From NCBI GenBank assembly GCA_910585805.1, contig CAJUFB010000046.1, positions 1 to 29,413 on the forward strand: 29,413 bases of DNA. Reading direction: 5' to 3'. This DNA is from an uncultured Acetatifactor sp. Lineage in GTDB: Bacteria > Bacillota > Clostridia > Lachnospirales > Lachnospiraceae. Positions 7,914-13,499 of the stretch are shown here, in pieces (the first letter of the stretch is position 1; each line of letters begins with the position of its first letter). The translations under genes were made by a program, and so were the position numbers. The notes under the pieces are model-generated. The model was not told the origin of the DNA, did no database searches, and saw only the letters and a list, made by a program, of their open reading frames with translations.

Positions 7914-7944
7914 TTGACTCTGCCGTTAGGGAAGGGTATATAAT
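7914..7944 (+). promoter_or_regulatory. MerR-type promoter with 19-bp spacer and operator dyad
   Basis: TTGACT (7914-7919) and TATAAT (7939-7944) are separated by 19 bp, the over-long spacer diagnostic of promoters activated by MerR-family regulators. The spacer carries the dyad ACTCTGCC / GGGAAGGGT, resembling operators of BmrR/TipA-type regulators. The gene it drives is the truncated MerR below. Confidence 0.75.
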
Positions 7945-8023
7945 ATGCCCAAGAGGTTGTCGCATCAATGATCAGGAAAGCAGCGATGGGACAGTCCCTA
8001 TAACTGCAGAAGGGAGCATTGCT

Positions 8024-8257
8024 ATGGAGGGTCTTATCAAAATAAGGGAGATATCGTCGAAATATGATATTTCAGCCAGGGCACTACGCTATTACGAGGA
8101 TATGGGGTTGATCAGCAGCACGCGGAGCAGTGATTATGCCTACCGGCTCTACGACAGACAAAAGTCTCCCCTACTTACAGGAATGCCCGGAGAGAATCGC
8201 GGAAATGTTCCGGCACAGCGACATGGGCTGCGAAAACCGCAGAAACGGAAGCTGTAA
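8024..8257 (+). pseudogene. Truncated MerR-family regulator
   Basis: The first 44 codons encode a clear MerR DNA-binding domain: IKIREISSKYDISARALRYYEDMGLIS, then a wing ending YAYRLYD. After about position 8156 the frame runs into sequence unrelated to MerR and stops at 8257, giving a 77-residue product without the dimerisation helix or effector domain. AAGGGAG (8010-8016) precedes the ATG. Normal members are 120-280 residues long. The point of divergence coincides with the start of homology-like sequence in the next frame, so a deletion probably joined two genes out of frame. A DNA-binding fragment might still be made, but it should not dimerise. Confidence 0.75.
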
Positions 8258-8405
8258 GTGCGGCGTAAAATATACCTTCGAGGAAGAAGAAAAATGGCAT
8301 TGCGGGTGCTGCGGCGCGCCTTTTAAAATCCATCCCGTAATCCAGGATATCCCCCATTATTTGAAGCTGATGGAACTGGGGTTGCTCCGTTCTTCCCCGG
8401 AGTGA
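8112..8405 (+). pseudogene. Cysteine-rich (zinc-ribbon-like) protein C-terminal fragment
   Basis: A different frame overlapping the MerR remnant reads SLPYLQECPERIAEMFRHSD, then MGCENRRNGSCKCG, a charged turn, HCGCCGAPF and HPVIQDIPHYLKLMELG. Cysteine pairs CxC and CxxC around an aromatic strand suggest a metal-binding ribbon. No ribosome site or sensible start is present; the only upstream start (GTG 8130) lies inside the MerR remnant. It is therefore interpreted as the tail of a longer gene whose 5' part was lost at about 8156. The family is not recognised. It stops two bases before the first copy of the 45-bp repeat. Confidence 0.5.
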
Positions 8406-8407
8406 GC

Positions 8408-8452
8408 TTATACTGCACACCAATTGAATTTGCAGTGCAACCCGACTGCAGA
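8408..8452 (+). repeat. 45-bp dispersed repeat, copy 1
   Basis: Positions 8408-8452 match 9706-9750 at 42 of 45 bases, with differences at 8422, 8423 and 8436. It begins TTATACTGCACACC and ends CCCGACTGCAGA. The centre carries TTGCA-G-TGCAA. The copies point the same way and bracket the MGMT-like gene, the toxin-antitoxin locus and an integrase remnant. Confidence 0.8.
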
Positions 8453-8474
8453 TGCAATCATGGATATGCATCAA

Positions 8475-8502
8475 CCACACCCCCGGCCTGGGGGAGGTGT
8501 GG
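8475..8502. other. Strong GC-rich hairpin
   Basis: CCACACC (8475-8481) pairs with GGTGTGG (8496-8502), and CCC with GGG inside. It lies 15 bp beyond the stop codon of the minus-strand MGMT-like gene and could slow or end that transcript, but no T-run follows on either strand. Confidence 0.4.
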
Positions 8503-8516
8503 ACCATAGGAAGGAG

Positions 8517-8996
8517 TTACTTCAGACAAAACAGAGCCTTTTCGTAATCTTTGACGTAGTACTTTATATTTTTGCGTCCCTTTTGAAGGACAGTATGGCC
8601 CTCCGATTCCAGTTTTTCTTTGTGCGCCTCTATGCCGCCGGGATATTTTGCGTTCAGTTCGCCGTTTGCCTTTAATGTTCGCCAATACGGAGTTTTATCT
8701 TCGGAACGCTGATAGCTTGCCCATGCCGCAATGGACACGAATATTCCTGCCGTAATCGGTTCCGTAAAATCTGCGCCGTTTATATCTGCGAAATATTCTC
8801 TGATCTGACCCACCGTAATCAGCTTTCCGAATGGGACAAGCCGCATTACCTTGTCATACGCAATCGGCGGAGCAAAGTACATTCTGCTTCCGCCATATTT
8901 TTCAATGCTTTTTGGGTCTGTAATTGTCTGAAACTTTGGCATATCCTTACTGTCGTTCAGCATTCCATTAAAATCTTTTTTATCTTCATTTGCCAT
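8517..8996 (-). CDS. MGMT-family (alkyltransferase-like) protein lacking the active cysteine
   Basis: This 159-residue protein has the DNA-binding half of O6-alkylguanine-DNA alkyltransferases: VPFGKLITVGQIREYFA (helix-turn-helix entry), then TPYWRTLKANGEL and GGIEAHKEKLESEGH. Active enzymes carry PCHR; here the equivalent reads PYWR, so the alkyl-accepting cysteine is absent. That fits alkyltransferase-like (ATL) proteins, which bind damaged bases and flag them for excision repair without repairing them. The N-terminal 45 residues are an unusual extension. A GGAGG site lies 12 nt before the ATG on the minus strand. It is transcribed divergently from the toxin gene. Confidence 0.8.
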   Translation of the reverse strand: MANEDKKDFNGMLNDSKDMPKFQTITDPKSIEKYGGSRMYFAPPIAYDKVMRLVPFGKLITVGQIREYFADINGADFTEPITAGIFVSIAAWASYQRSEDKTPYWRTLKANGELNAKYPGGIEAHKEKLESEGHTVLQKGRKNIKYYVKDYEKALFCLK

Positions 8997-9020
8997 ATGA
9001 TTTTCACACCTCCTGCCTTC

Positions 9021-9049
9021 ATTATAGTGAAGTATATTGTTTCATGCAA
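9021..9049 (-). promoter_or_regulatory. Promoter of the MGMT-like gene
   Basis: Minus strand: TTGCAT (9049-9044), 17-bp spacer, TATAAT (9026-9021). The dyad CTTCA/TGAAG (9017-9021 and 9028-9032) covers the -10 box and may be an operator. Confidence 0.7.
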
Positions 9050-9095
9050 TGAGACGGTTTAAAAAAAGTTGGGAATACCCCGCTAAAAGGCGCTG

Positions 9096-9124
9096 TTGAA
9101 ATTCCTGTCGTATTGTGGTAGAAT
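9096..9124 (+). promoter_or_regulatory. Promoter of the toxin mRNA
   Basis: TTGAAA (9096-9101), 17-bp spacer, TAGAAT (9119-9124). Initiation near 9131 gives a leader of about 80 nt that contains a CCGGC/GCCGG hairpin upstream of the toxin ribosome site, a possible translation brake. Confidence 0.75.
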
Positions 9125-9209
9125 CCATTCATGGAACCCATGACAGGGGTGGTAGCCTCCCGAGCCAATGACCGGCTTGCCGGAATACATAGGAAGGGAG
9201 GTGGCGCCA

Positions 9210-9335
9210 ATGACAGCTGCAGATATCATTTTGATATTCATAGGGGTGCTCGGCTTGCTGATCGCCTTCGGTAGCTTTGTTATAGCGTTGCTTGCCTTTC
9301 TCGACAGAGACAAGGACCACAAGCGAAAAAAATAA
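9210..9335 (+). CDS. Putative holin-like toxin of a type I toxin-antitoxin system
   Basis: This 41-residue peptide has one strongly hydrophobic helix (about residues 6-31, IILIFIGVLGLLIAFGSFVIALLAFL) and a charged, lysine-rich tail (DRDKDHKRKK). The core LIAFGSFVIALLAF is the signature of the Firmicute holin-like toxins related to TxpA, which insert into and depolarise the membrane. AGGGAGGTGG (9194-9203) is a strong ribosome site. The gene is framed by a good promoter and by an oppositely oriented antisense RNA overlapping its 3' end, the architecture of the TxpA/RatA class. It is too small to be found by length-filtered gene calling. Confidence 0.9.
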   Translation: MTAADIILIFIGVLGLLIAFGSFVIALLAFLDRDKDHKRKK

Positions 9336-9363
9336 TGCCCACCCTGTTGCAACCAGGATGGGC
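9326..9363 (-). terminator. Intrinsic terminator of the antitoxin RNA
   Basis: Ten-bp stem GCCCATCCTG/CAGGGTGGGC (forward 9337-9346 and 9354-9363, one mismatch), followed on the minus strand by ATTATTTTTTT. The T-run overlaps the last lysine codons of the toxin gene. Confidence 0.85.
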
Positions 9364-9459
9364 GCCTCTCACTGAGAGGTAACTGCCTTTGCTTGGGATA
9401 CTCCACCTTTGGAGTGGGGCTCCTATGGGGGTGCCTGTTACCAGCAGGCGCCTCTTTCT
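9326..9459 (-). ncRNA. Antisense antitoxin RNA (RatA-like)
   Basis: A minus-strand promoter at 9494-9466 predicts a start near 9459, and a perfect-looking terminator ends at about 9326. The resulting RNA of about 134 nt overlaps the last codons and 3' untranslated region of the toxin mRNA. Pairing would mark the toxin message for RNase III cleavage, as in TxpA/RatA. Internal hairpins (for example ACTCC/GGAGT near 9401-9416 and GGTAAC/GTTACC) make it well folded. Confidence 0.8.
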
Positions 9460-9461
9460 AT

Positions 9462-9605
9462 CTAAAGGATAGCATAAAGCGGCAGAAAGTTCAAGAGAAT
9501 TCTTCTTCCAGCGGTGCCGCCCTCGAACTGGTTGAGCCGGTCCGCCAGCTGCTGATCCTTGCCTGGGTAAAGATGGGAGATGGAAGCTTTGACATTTTTG
9601 GTGTG
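9462..9605 (-). pseudogene. Tyrosine integrase C-terminal remnant
   Basis: The minus-strand frame reads HTKNVKAS, then SHLYPGKDQQLADRLNQFEGG, ending at a stop at 9462-9464. The block SHLYP-x-K-x2-LA-x2-L is the usual extreme C-terminus of phage- and ICE-type tyrosine integrases, directly after the catalytic tyrosine. Upstream the frame is broken by a stop and nothing else of the enzyme remains. The antitoxin promoter lies inside this tail. The call rests on one recalled motif. Confidence 0.4.
9466..9494 (-). promoter_or_regulatory. Promoter of the antitoxin RNA
   Basis: Minus strand: TTGAAC (9494-9489), 17-bp spacer, TATCCT (9471-9466). It resembles the toxin promoter closely in its -35 box. 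Confidence 0.75.
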
Positions 9606-9705
9606 AATTATGGTGGAGAAATTGCTGAAAGAGCATTACAAAAAATAAAACCAGTGTGTTCAGTGTTAACTTCTGTTGGAATTCCAGTATGTGTAAAATT
9701 CCAAT

Positions 9706-9809
9706 TTATACTGCACACCGGTTGAATTTGCAGTACAACCCGACTGCAGACCGCCAGCCAGGTATTTTCCCGGAGGCATCACTGTAAATCCTGGCGGTCT
9801 GCAGTATAA
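9706..9809. repeat. 104-bp inverted-repeat element containing repeat copy 2
   Basis: The unit opens with TTATACTGCA (9706-9715) and closes with its exact reverse complement TGCAGTATAA (9800-9809). Within it, 9743-9757 and 9791-9805 form a perfect 15-bp inverted repeat (ACTGCAGACCGCCAG). The first 45 bp repeat 8408-8452. Short terminal inverted repeats without a gene suggest a MITE-like or REP-like unit. It directly abuts the ABC ATPase remnant that follows. Stretch 9606-9705 shows nothing else. Confidence 0.65.
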
Positions 9810-9813
9810 GATC

Positions 9814-9951
9814 ATGGATGATTCGAGAATCCGTAATTATCAAAATATAGTCGGCGATATAGGAAACATCTGATACGATGTGCGTGGACAGGATAACAAT
9901 TTTCTCTTTTGCAAAATCGGATATGAGGTTGCGGAAACGTACCCGCTCCCT
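9814..9951 (-). pseudogene. ABC transporter ATPase fragment (C-terminal part of the nucleotide-binding domain)
   Basis: The minus strand encodes RERVRFRNLISDFAKEKIV, then ILSTHIVSDVSYIADYILI and SRIIHDL. This is the D-loop to switch-histidine region (STH) of CcmA-type ATPases. Walker A, signature and Walker B are missing. The fragment is cut at 9951 by the facing permease fragment and at about 9810 by the inverted-repeat element. No start codon or ribosome site belongs to it. Confidence 0.7.
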
Positions 9952-9953
9952 GG

Positions 9954-10241
9954 GTGCCCATGGATGCATTGTCCGGCAGGGTACAGTCCGTGCTGAAATG
10001 TCTGCCCGTGATTTACGGAGCGGCCATGATGCGTACTGTGTGTACAAAGGATGCGATAAGGGAAACCTTTGCGGGACTGCCGGAGGAGGCGGAAGACCTT
10101 TTCAGGGAGGCTATGGGAATCAGCCTGTGGGTGGGAGAGCACAAAATTTCCCAGGGGGAACAGGTGATATTTTTGGGCTTTTATGCTATACTGGCCATTG
10201 GAGCCGGGGCAGTGCTGAGCAGGAGGAGAAGGCTGCGCTGA
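9954..10241 (+). pseudogene. ABC-2 permease C-terminal fragment
   Basis: An open frame on the plus strand gives VPMDALSGRVQSVLKCLPV, then AAMMRTVCTKDAIRETFAG, EAMGISLWVGEHKISQG and a final helix GFYAILAIGAGAVL before an arginine-rich end. This matches the last third of ABC-2 permeases: an extracellular segment after helix 5, then the last helix. No ribosome site or natural start exists, so the 5' two-thirds are lost. It faces away from the ATPase fragment, with which it probably once formed one transporter. Confidence 0.55.
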
Positions 10242-10366
10242 AACCGGTGGTTTTCCGGACAAAGGATTCCGGGTAGGCAAAGCGCATGAACGGGAGACTT
10301 TAAAAGTATTTAAAGTTAAAAAAACAGCTTCCCATTTTGGGATATCTGTGTTATACTTAAGGACAT

Positions 10367-10440
10367 GGAAGCATAGCTCAGCTGGGATGAGCGCTCGCCT
10401 GACTAGCGGGAGGCCAAGGGTTCGAGCCCCTTTGATTCCA
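10367..10440 (+). tRNA. tRNA, anticodon GAC (valine)
   Basis: A full cloverleaf can be drawn. The acceptor arm GGAAGCA pairs with TGATTCC, with one G-A mismatch at the fifth pair. The D-arm is GCTC-AGCTGGGAT-GAGC with G18G19. The anticodon stem CTCGC/GCGGG holds the loop CTGACTA (anticodon GAC at 10401-10403). The T-arm is AAGGG-TTCGAGC-CCCTT, and the discriminator is A10440. The 3' CCA is not encoded. A pyrimidine (T) follows the anticodon, where a purine is normal. Upstream, TATACT (10352-10357) is a fair -10 box but the -35 is weak. With the acceptor mismatch and odd loop it may be a little-used or decaying copy. Confidence 0.8.
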
Positions 10441-10475
10441 TTTTCTTATATCCGTCTAATGTGAGTGTCCCATTG

Positions 10476-10505
10476 TTTTCCCGATACCATGTGCCATATT
10501 ATAAT
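10476..10505 (+). promoter_or_regulatory. Weak promoter candidate ahead of the regulatory cluster
   Basis: A perfect TATAAT (10500-10505) lies in an AT-rich patch, with only TTTTCC (10476-10481, 18-bp spacer) as -35. It could transcribe the coiled-coil gene and the two-component genes. Nothing else is evident in 10441-10604. Confidence 0.25.
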
Positions 10506-10604
10506 TATAAATATTTCCCGTGTCAGGGAAAGCTTTCTCTGCATGGGAGCCTGGAAGGAGACGGAGGGACAGGGTTCAAAGCATAAGACAGAGGAGGTTG
10601 GAAA

Positions 10605-10753
10605 ATGGCAGAGGGCAGAAAAAAGATGCTGGTAACGGGGGGGCATCCGGGTTCCTGGGAAGCAGAATCGTATCATTTTACCGGGACAGGTATGAGGTCT
10701 GCGTCCCGTCACATGGGGAGATGGATATTGCGGACCTGGAGAGTGTGAAGGGA
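10605..10753 (+). pseudogene. NAD-dependent sugar reductase N-terminal fragment (RmlD-like), frameshifted
   Basis: From ATG 10605, behind AGGAGG, the frame reads MAEGRKKMLVTGG. After a run of seven G (10637-10643) the homologous reading continues one frame over as ASGFLGSRIVSFYRDRYEV, then HGEMDIADLESV. This is the Rossmann GxxGxxG start and second strand of dTDP-4-dehydrorhamnose-reductase-like enzymes. One missing base in the G-run breaks it, and the similarity ends at about 10753, leaving about 50 of some 280 residues. It is a dead fragment, fused in frame upstream of the next gene. Confidence 0.6.
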
Positions 10754-10813
10754 GATTCAGAGGGCCGTATCGGATGGAAAAGCCGGAACAGGGAACACCG
10801 GGAGGGAAGCGGA

Positions 10814-11398
10814 ATGAAGATTGGAGAAGCGCAGGGGATCTACAGGGAACAGGTCAGGGCATATCAGAAGGAGAGGGCATCGGTGTCAAAGCAGCTTCAG
10901 AACCTCCGCCGTCGGATGGAGGCGCATCCGGATGAAAAGGAGCAGTATGAGTCCGAGGCTGCCACCCTGGAGCTGACATTGGAGACCCTGAAAGAGAAGC
11001 AGGAAGAGTATCAGGATTATTTAAGCGATCTGGCGGAGCAGTACTGCGCCTACTGGAATGCCACGGTGGGGGAACAGCAGGCGGACGCAGCGGAAGAGTA
11101 TGCGGTGGATATGGCCAAAATTATGGAGGTGGCCCGCCGTATCATGAGGGGAGCCATTGTACCTGCGTCAGACGAGCGGAAATTAATGGAATACAGTGAA
11201 GAAATGTACCAGACAGCGAAGAATATAGGCGCCATGGTACAGCGGCAGAAGAAGGAGAAATACGATTCCCTCTGGGGTGACGAGGAGAAGAAGGTATACG
11301 ATGATCCCCGGGAGGCAGCGGAAAACGGGGAAGTGATGGGGGAAGGTCCCCGGTTGACGGACCCGGCTGCAGTTACGGCTGCTGTTTCCGGAGAATGA
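10814..11398 (+). CDS. Coiled-coil hypothetical protein (Lachnospiraceae type)
   Basis: This 194-residue, highly charged protein has no signal peptide or membrane segment. A long heptad-like helix spans about residues 10-75 (QVRAYQKERASVSKQLQNL, LELTLETLKEKQEEYQDYL). A conserved-looking central part follows (EEYAVDMAKIMEVARRIMRG, IVPASDERKLMEYSEEMYQ, TAKNIGAMVQ), with an acidic C-terminus. I recall similar small proteins in many gut Clostridia, all of unknown function. GGGAGG (about 10800-10805) fixes the ATG at 10814, although the frame is open further upstream through the RmlD-like remnant. It sits 46 bp before the response regulator and may be co-transcribed with it, so a link to signalling is possible but unproven. 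Confidence 0.75.
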   Translation: MKIGEAQGIYREQVRAYQKERASVSKQLQNLRRRMEAHPDEKEQYESEAATLELTLETLKEKQEEYQDYLSDLAEQYCAYWNATVGEQQADAAEEYAVDMAKIMEVARRIMRGAIVPASDERKLMEYSEEMYQTAKNIGAMVQRQKKEKYDSLWGDEEKKVYDDPREAAENGEVMGEGPRLTDPAAVTAAVSGE

Positions 11399-11444
11399 GC
11401 AATGAGGCCTGGCGACTGTGTTTTGGCCGGAAGGGAAGCCGGAG

Positions 11445-12170
11445 ATGTTACATTTGGCTGTATGTGACGATGACATGAGAACCCTGGAGTATCTGGCAGG
11501 GGAAGCCGGGAACTGGGCGGAAGCGGAAGGAAGGGCCTGCAGTGTGGAAAGGTATGCTTCTGCGGATGCCTTTTTGTTTGCGTGGGAAGAACGGAAGGAT
11601 ACGGATATTCTGCTCCTGGACATTGAGATGCCGGGGACGGACGGCATGGAGCTGGCGAGACGGCTGCGGCAGTTGGGCAATCCTGTGAACATTATCTTTG
11701 TGACGGGAAATCCGGACTTCGCGCTGGAGGGCTATGACCTGGAGGCGGTGTCTTATCTGGTGAAGCCGGTGAAAAAAGACCGTCTGTGGGCGGCGCTTGG
11801 CAGGGCCGGGGAGCGGGTCAGGGACAGGGCAGCGATTCTGGCCTGCCTGTCAGCCGGGGAAGTGGAAAAGGTGTTTGCGGCAGATATCTGCTGTCTGGAA
11901 AGCCGCGGGCATGACTGTATCCTGTGGAAAAAAGAAGGCCGGGAGCTTGTGTGCAAGACAGGCATTCAGCAGATGGAACAGGAACTGCAGGAATGTACGG
12001 ATTCCTTTTTTAAGCCGCACAGATCCTACTTTGTGAATCTGGAGCATGTGGAAAGAATCGGAAAGAAGGAAATCTGCATGGACAACGGGATGTCGGTTCC
12101 CCTGGCCAGAGGAAAATGGGAGGAGCTGAACCGGGCGTATATGGAATATTTCCGCAGGCAGAGCTTTTGA
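11445..12170 (+). CDS. LytTR-family response regulator
   Basis: This 241-residue regulator has a receiver domain (about 1-120) with the acidic pocket VCDDD (8-10), phospho-acceptor Asp59 in LLLDIEMPG and the conserved Lys107 in LVKPV. A LytTR DNA-binding domain follows (about 135-235) with FKPHRSYFVNLEHVERI, the family hallmark. LytTR proteins bind pairs of short direct repeats about two helical turns apart; such a pair lies at 13441-13472, just after the kinase gene. The ATG at 11445, behind GGAAGGGAAG, is preferred to a GTG at 11418. The sensor kinase gene follows after 52 bp, giving an AgrA/AgrC-like pair. Confidence 0.93.
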   Translation: MLHLAVCDDDMRTLEYLAGEAGNWAEAEGRACSVERYASADAFLFAWEERKDTDILLLDIEMPGTDGMELARRLRQLGNPVNIIFVTGNPDFALEGYDLEAVSYLVKPVKKDRLWAALGRAGERVRDRAAILACLSAGEVEKVFAADICCLESRGHDCILWKKEGRELVCKTGIQQMEQELQECTDSFFKPHRSYFVNLEHVERIGKKEICMDNGMSVPLARGKWEELNRAYMEYFRRQSF

Positions 12171-12222
12171 GACAGCATCCGGCGGGAAAGGGATTTGACA
12201 AAAAACGGAGGGAACAGGCGCT

Positions 12223-13428
12223 ATGCTGCAGTTGGGGATCCGGCTTATATGGCTGGTCTTGTATCAGTATTATATAGAGCAGATCTGTGATCTGGAAAAA
12301 GGCCGGGGAAAGAGGATTATCGTGTGGGGAATGACAGGAACGGCGCTGCTGGCAACGGAGGCTGTGGTCAGGGCAGGACTGGTTTCCGGGACATTTGCCG
12401 CTGACCTGGTGATTTTGGGGGGCTGGCTTTTCACGGCGCTGGTCCTGTTTCTGTATGTGCTGTTTTATGACCGGGAGCCTTTAGGGCAGCAGTGGTGGAA
12501 GGCGTTGGCTCCGGGGGCGCTGCTGGCACTGTGCGCCCTGAAGGACGGGCCGATTTGGGCCGTGCTGCTGAACGGGGCAGTGCTGACTTTTTTCCTGTGG
12601 ATGCTCTCCTTTGCAAAGGGATATTTCCGGATGGGAAATGCCCTGGTGAATTCTTCTGTATATGGTATACTGTGTATCTATTTATGGAATATCAGAAGCC
12701 TGGCAGGGACCGGCCAGCTGCTCTGTTTTCTGGCCCTGGAGCTGCTGCTGTTTCTCTCCCTTGAGGGGACCCTTTCTTCCTGGCACAGAGGATTCGAGGC
12801 GCGGACAGAGCTTTTCCAGAGAGAGATCATGAGCCATCAGTATGAGGAAGTGAAGGAAATGTACCTGAATATGAGGGGATGGAGGCATGATTACCACAAT
12901 CATCTGCAGGTGATGAAGGTACAGATTGCCCAGGGGCAGCTGGAGGAGATGAAGAGCTATCTGGACGATCTGGAGCAGAATCTGGAGCAGGTGGATACTT
13001 ATGTGAAATCAGGGAATCTTATGGCGGACGCCGTATTGAACAGCAAACTGTCCATTGCCGGGCAGAAGGGGATCCGGGTGAACTGCAAGGCGGTACTGCC
13101 GGATGCTCTGTCCGTGGAGGATGTGGACCTGTGCGTGCTGTTGGGCAATCTGTTGGACAATGCCCTGGAGGCCTGTGAGAAGATTCCGGAGGAACAGCGG
13201 TTTCTGCGTATTTACATGGTAGTGAACAGATCGCAGCTTTACATGTCCGTTCAGAATTCCGCCAGGGAGGAACTGGATTTTAACGAGAGGAATTATATTT
13301 CCACGAAGCGGGGCAATCATGGACTGGGCATGAAGCGGGTGAAGGCCCTGGCGGACAAATATGAGGGGTATCTTACCCTGGCCAATGAACCGGGTATCTT
13401 TGCGGCGGAGGTGACTCTTCCTCTGTGA
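12223..13428 (+). CDS. GHKL sensor histidine kinase (AgrC-like)
   Basis: This 401-residue membrane kinase has about five to six N-terminal hydrophobic helices (residues 1-180). A cytoplasmic dimerisation segment follows with WRHDYHNHLQ, His222 being the phosphorylated residue of the SpoOB/AgrC type. The ATP-binding domain shows an N box LLDNALEAC (Asn313) and a G box GNHGLGMKRV (Gly367, Gly369). Kinases of this class commonly sense secreted peptides, and the neighbouring exporters suit such a role. GGAGGG (12209-12214) precedes the ATG. The operon ends at the terminator at 13476-13499. Confidence 0.93.
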   Translation: MLQLGIRLIWLVLYQYYIEQICDLEKGRGKRIIVWGMTGTALLATEAVVRAGLVSGTFAADLVILGGWLFTALVLFLYVLFYDREPLGQQWWKALAPGALLALCALKDGPIWAVLLNGAVLTFFLWMLSFAKGYFRMGNALVNSSVYGILCIYLWNIRSLAGTGQLLCFLALELLLFLSLEGTLSSWHRGFEARTELFQREIMSHQYEEVKEMYLNMRGWRHDYHNHLQVMKVQIAQGQLEEMKSYLDDLEQNLEQVDTYVKSGNLMADAVLNSKLSIAGQKGIRVNCKAVLPDALSVEDVDLCVLLGNLLDNALEACEKIPEEQRFLRIYMVVNRSQLYMSVQNSAREELDFNERNYISTKRGNHGLGMKRVKALADKYEGYLTLANEPGIFAAEVTLPL

Positions 13429-13440
13429 GAAATCTGCCGG

Positions 13441-13472
13441 AACATTTCGTGCTGAAAATTGAACATTTTGTG
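13441..13472 (+). promoter_or_regulatory. Predicted LytTR operator: two direct repeats 21 bp apart
   Basis: AACATTTCGTG (13441-13451) and AACATTTTGTG (13462-13472) differ at one base and are both preceded by G. Their centre spacing is exactly 21 bp, two helical turns, the geometry bound by AgrA/ComE-type LytTR regulators. A -10-like TATATT (13499-13504) lies downstream with no good -35, as expected for an activator-dependent promoter. The position is between the kinase gene and the four exporter genes. Confidence 0.7.
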
Positions 13473-13475
13473 AGG

Positions 13476-13499
13476 AAATCCCCCGTTTGGGGGATTTTT
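13476..13499 (+). terminator. Terminator of the two-component operon
   Basis: Perfect 9-bp stem AAATCCCCC/GGGGGATTT with a GTTT loop and a T-rich tail. It falls between the predicted LytTR operator and the -10-like box of the exporter promoter, so the hairpin occupies the promoter spacer. Confidence 0.88.

Noticed and set aside
9393..9725. 110-codon plus-strand open frame after the toxin gene
   Set aside because: It runs opposite the antitoxin RNA and integrase tail, lacks a ribosome site, and its product is not recognised.
8408..9809. CRISPR array
   Set aside because: Only two copies of the repeat exist, 1.3 kb apart, with genes between; there are no regular spacers or cas genes.
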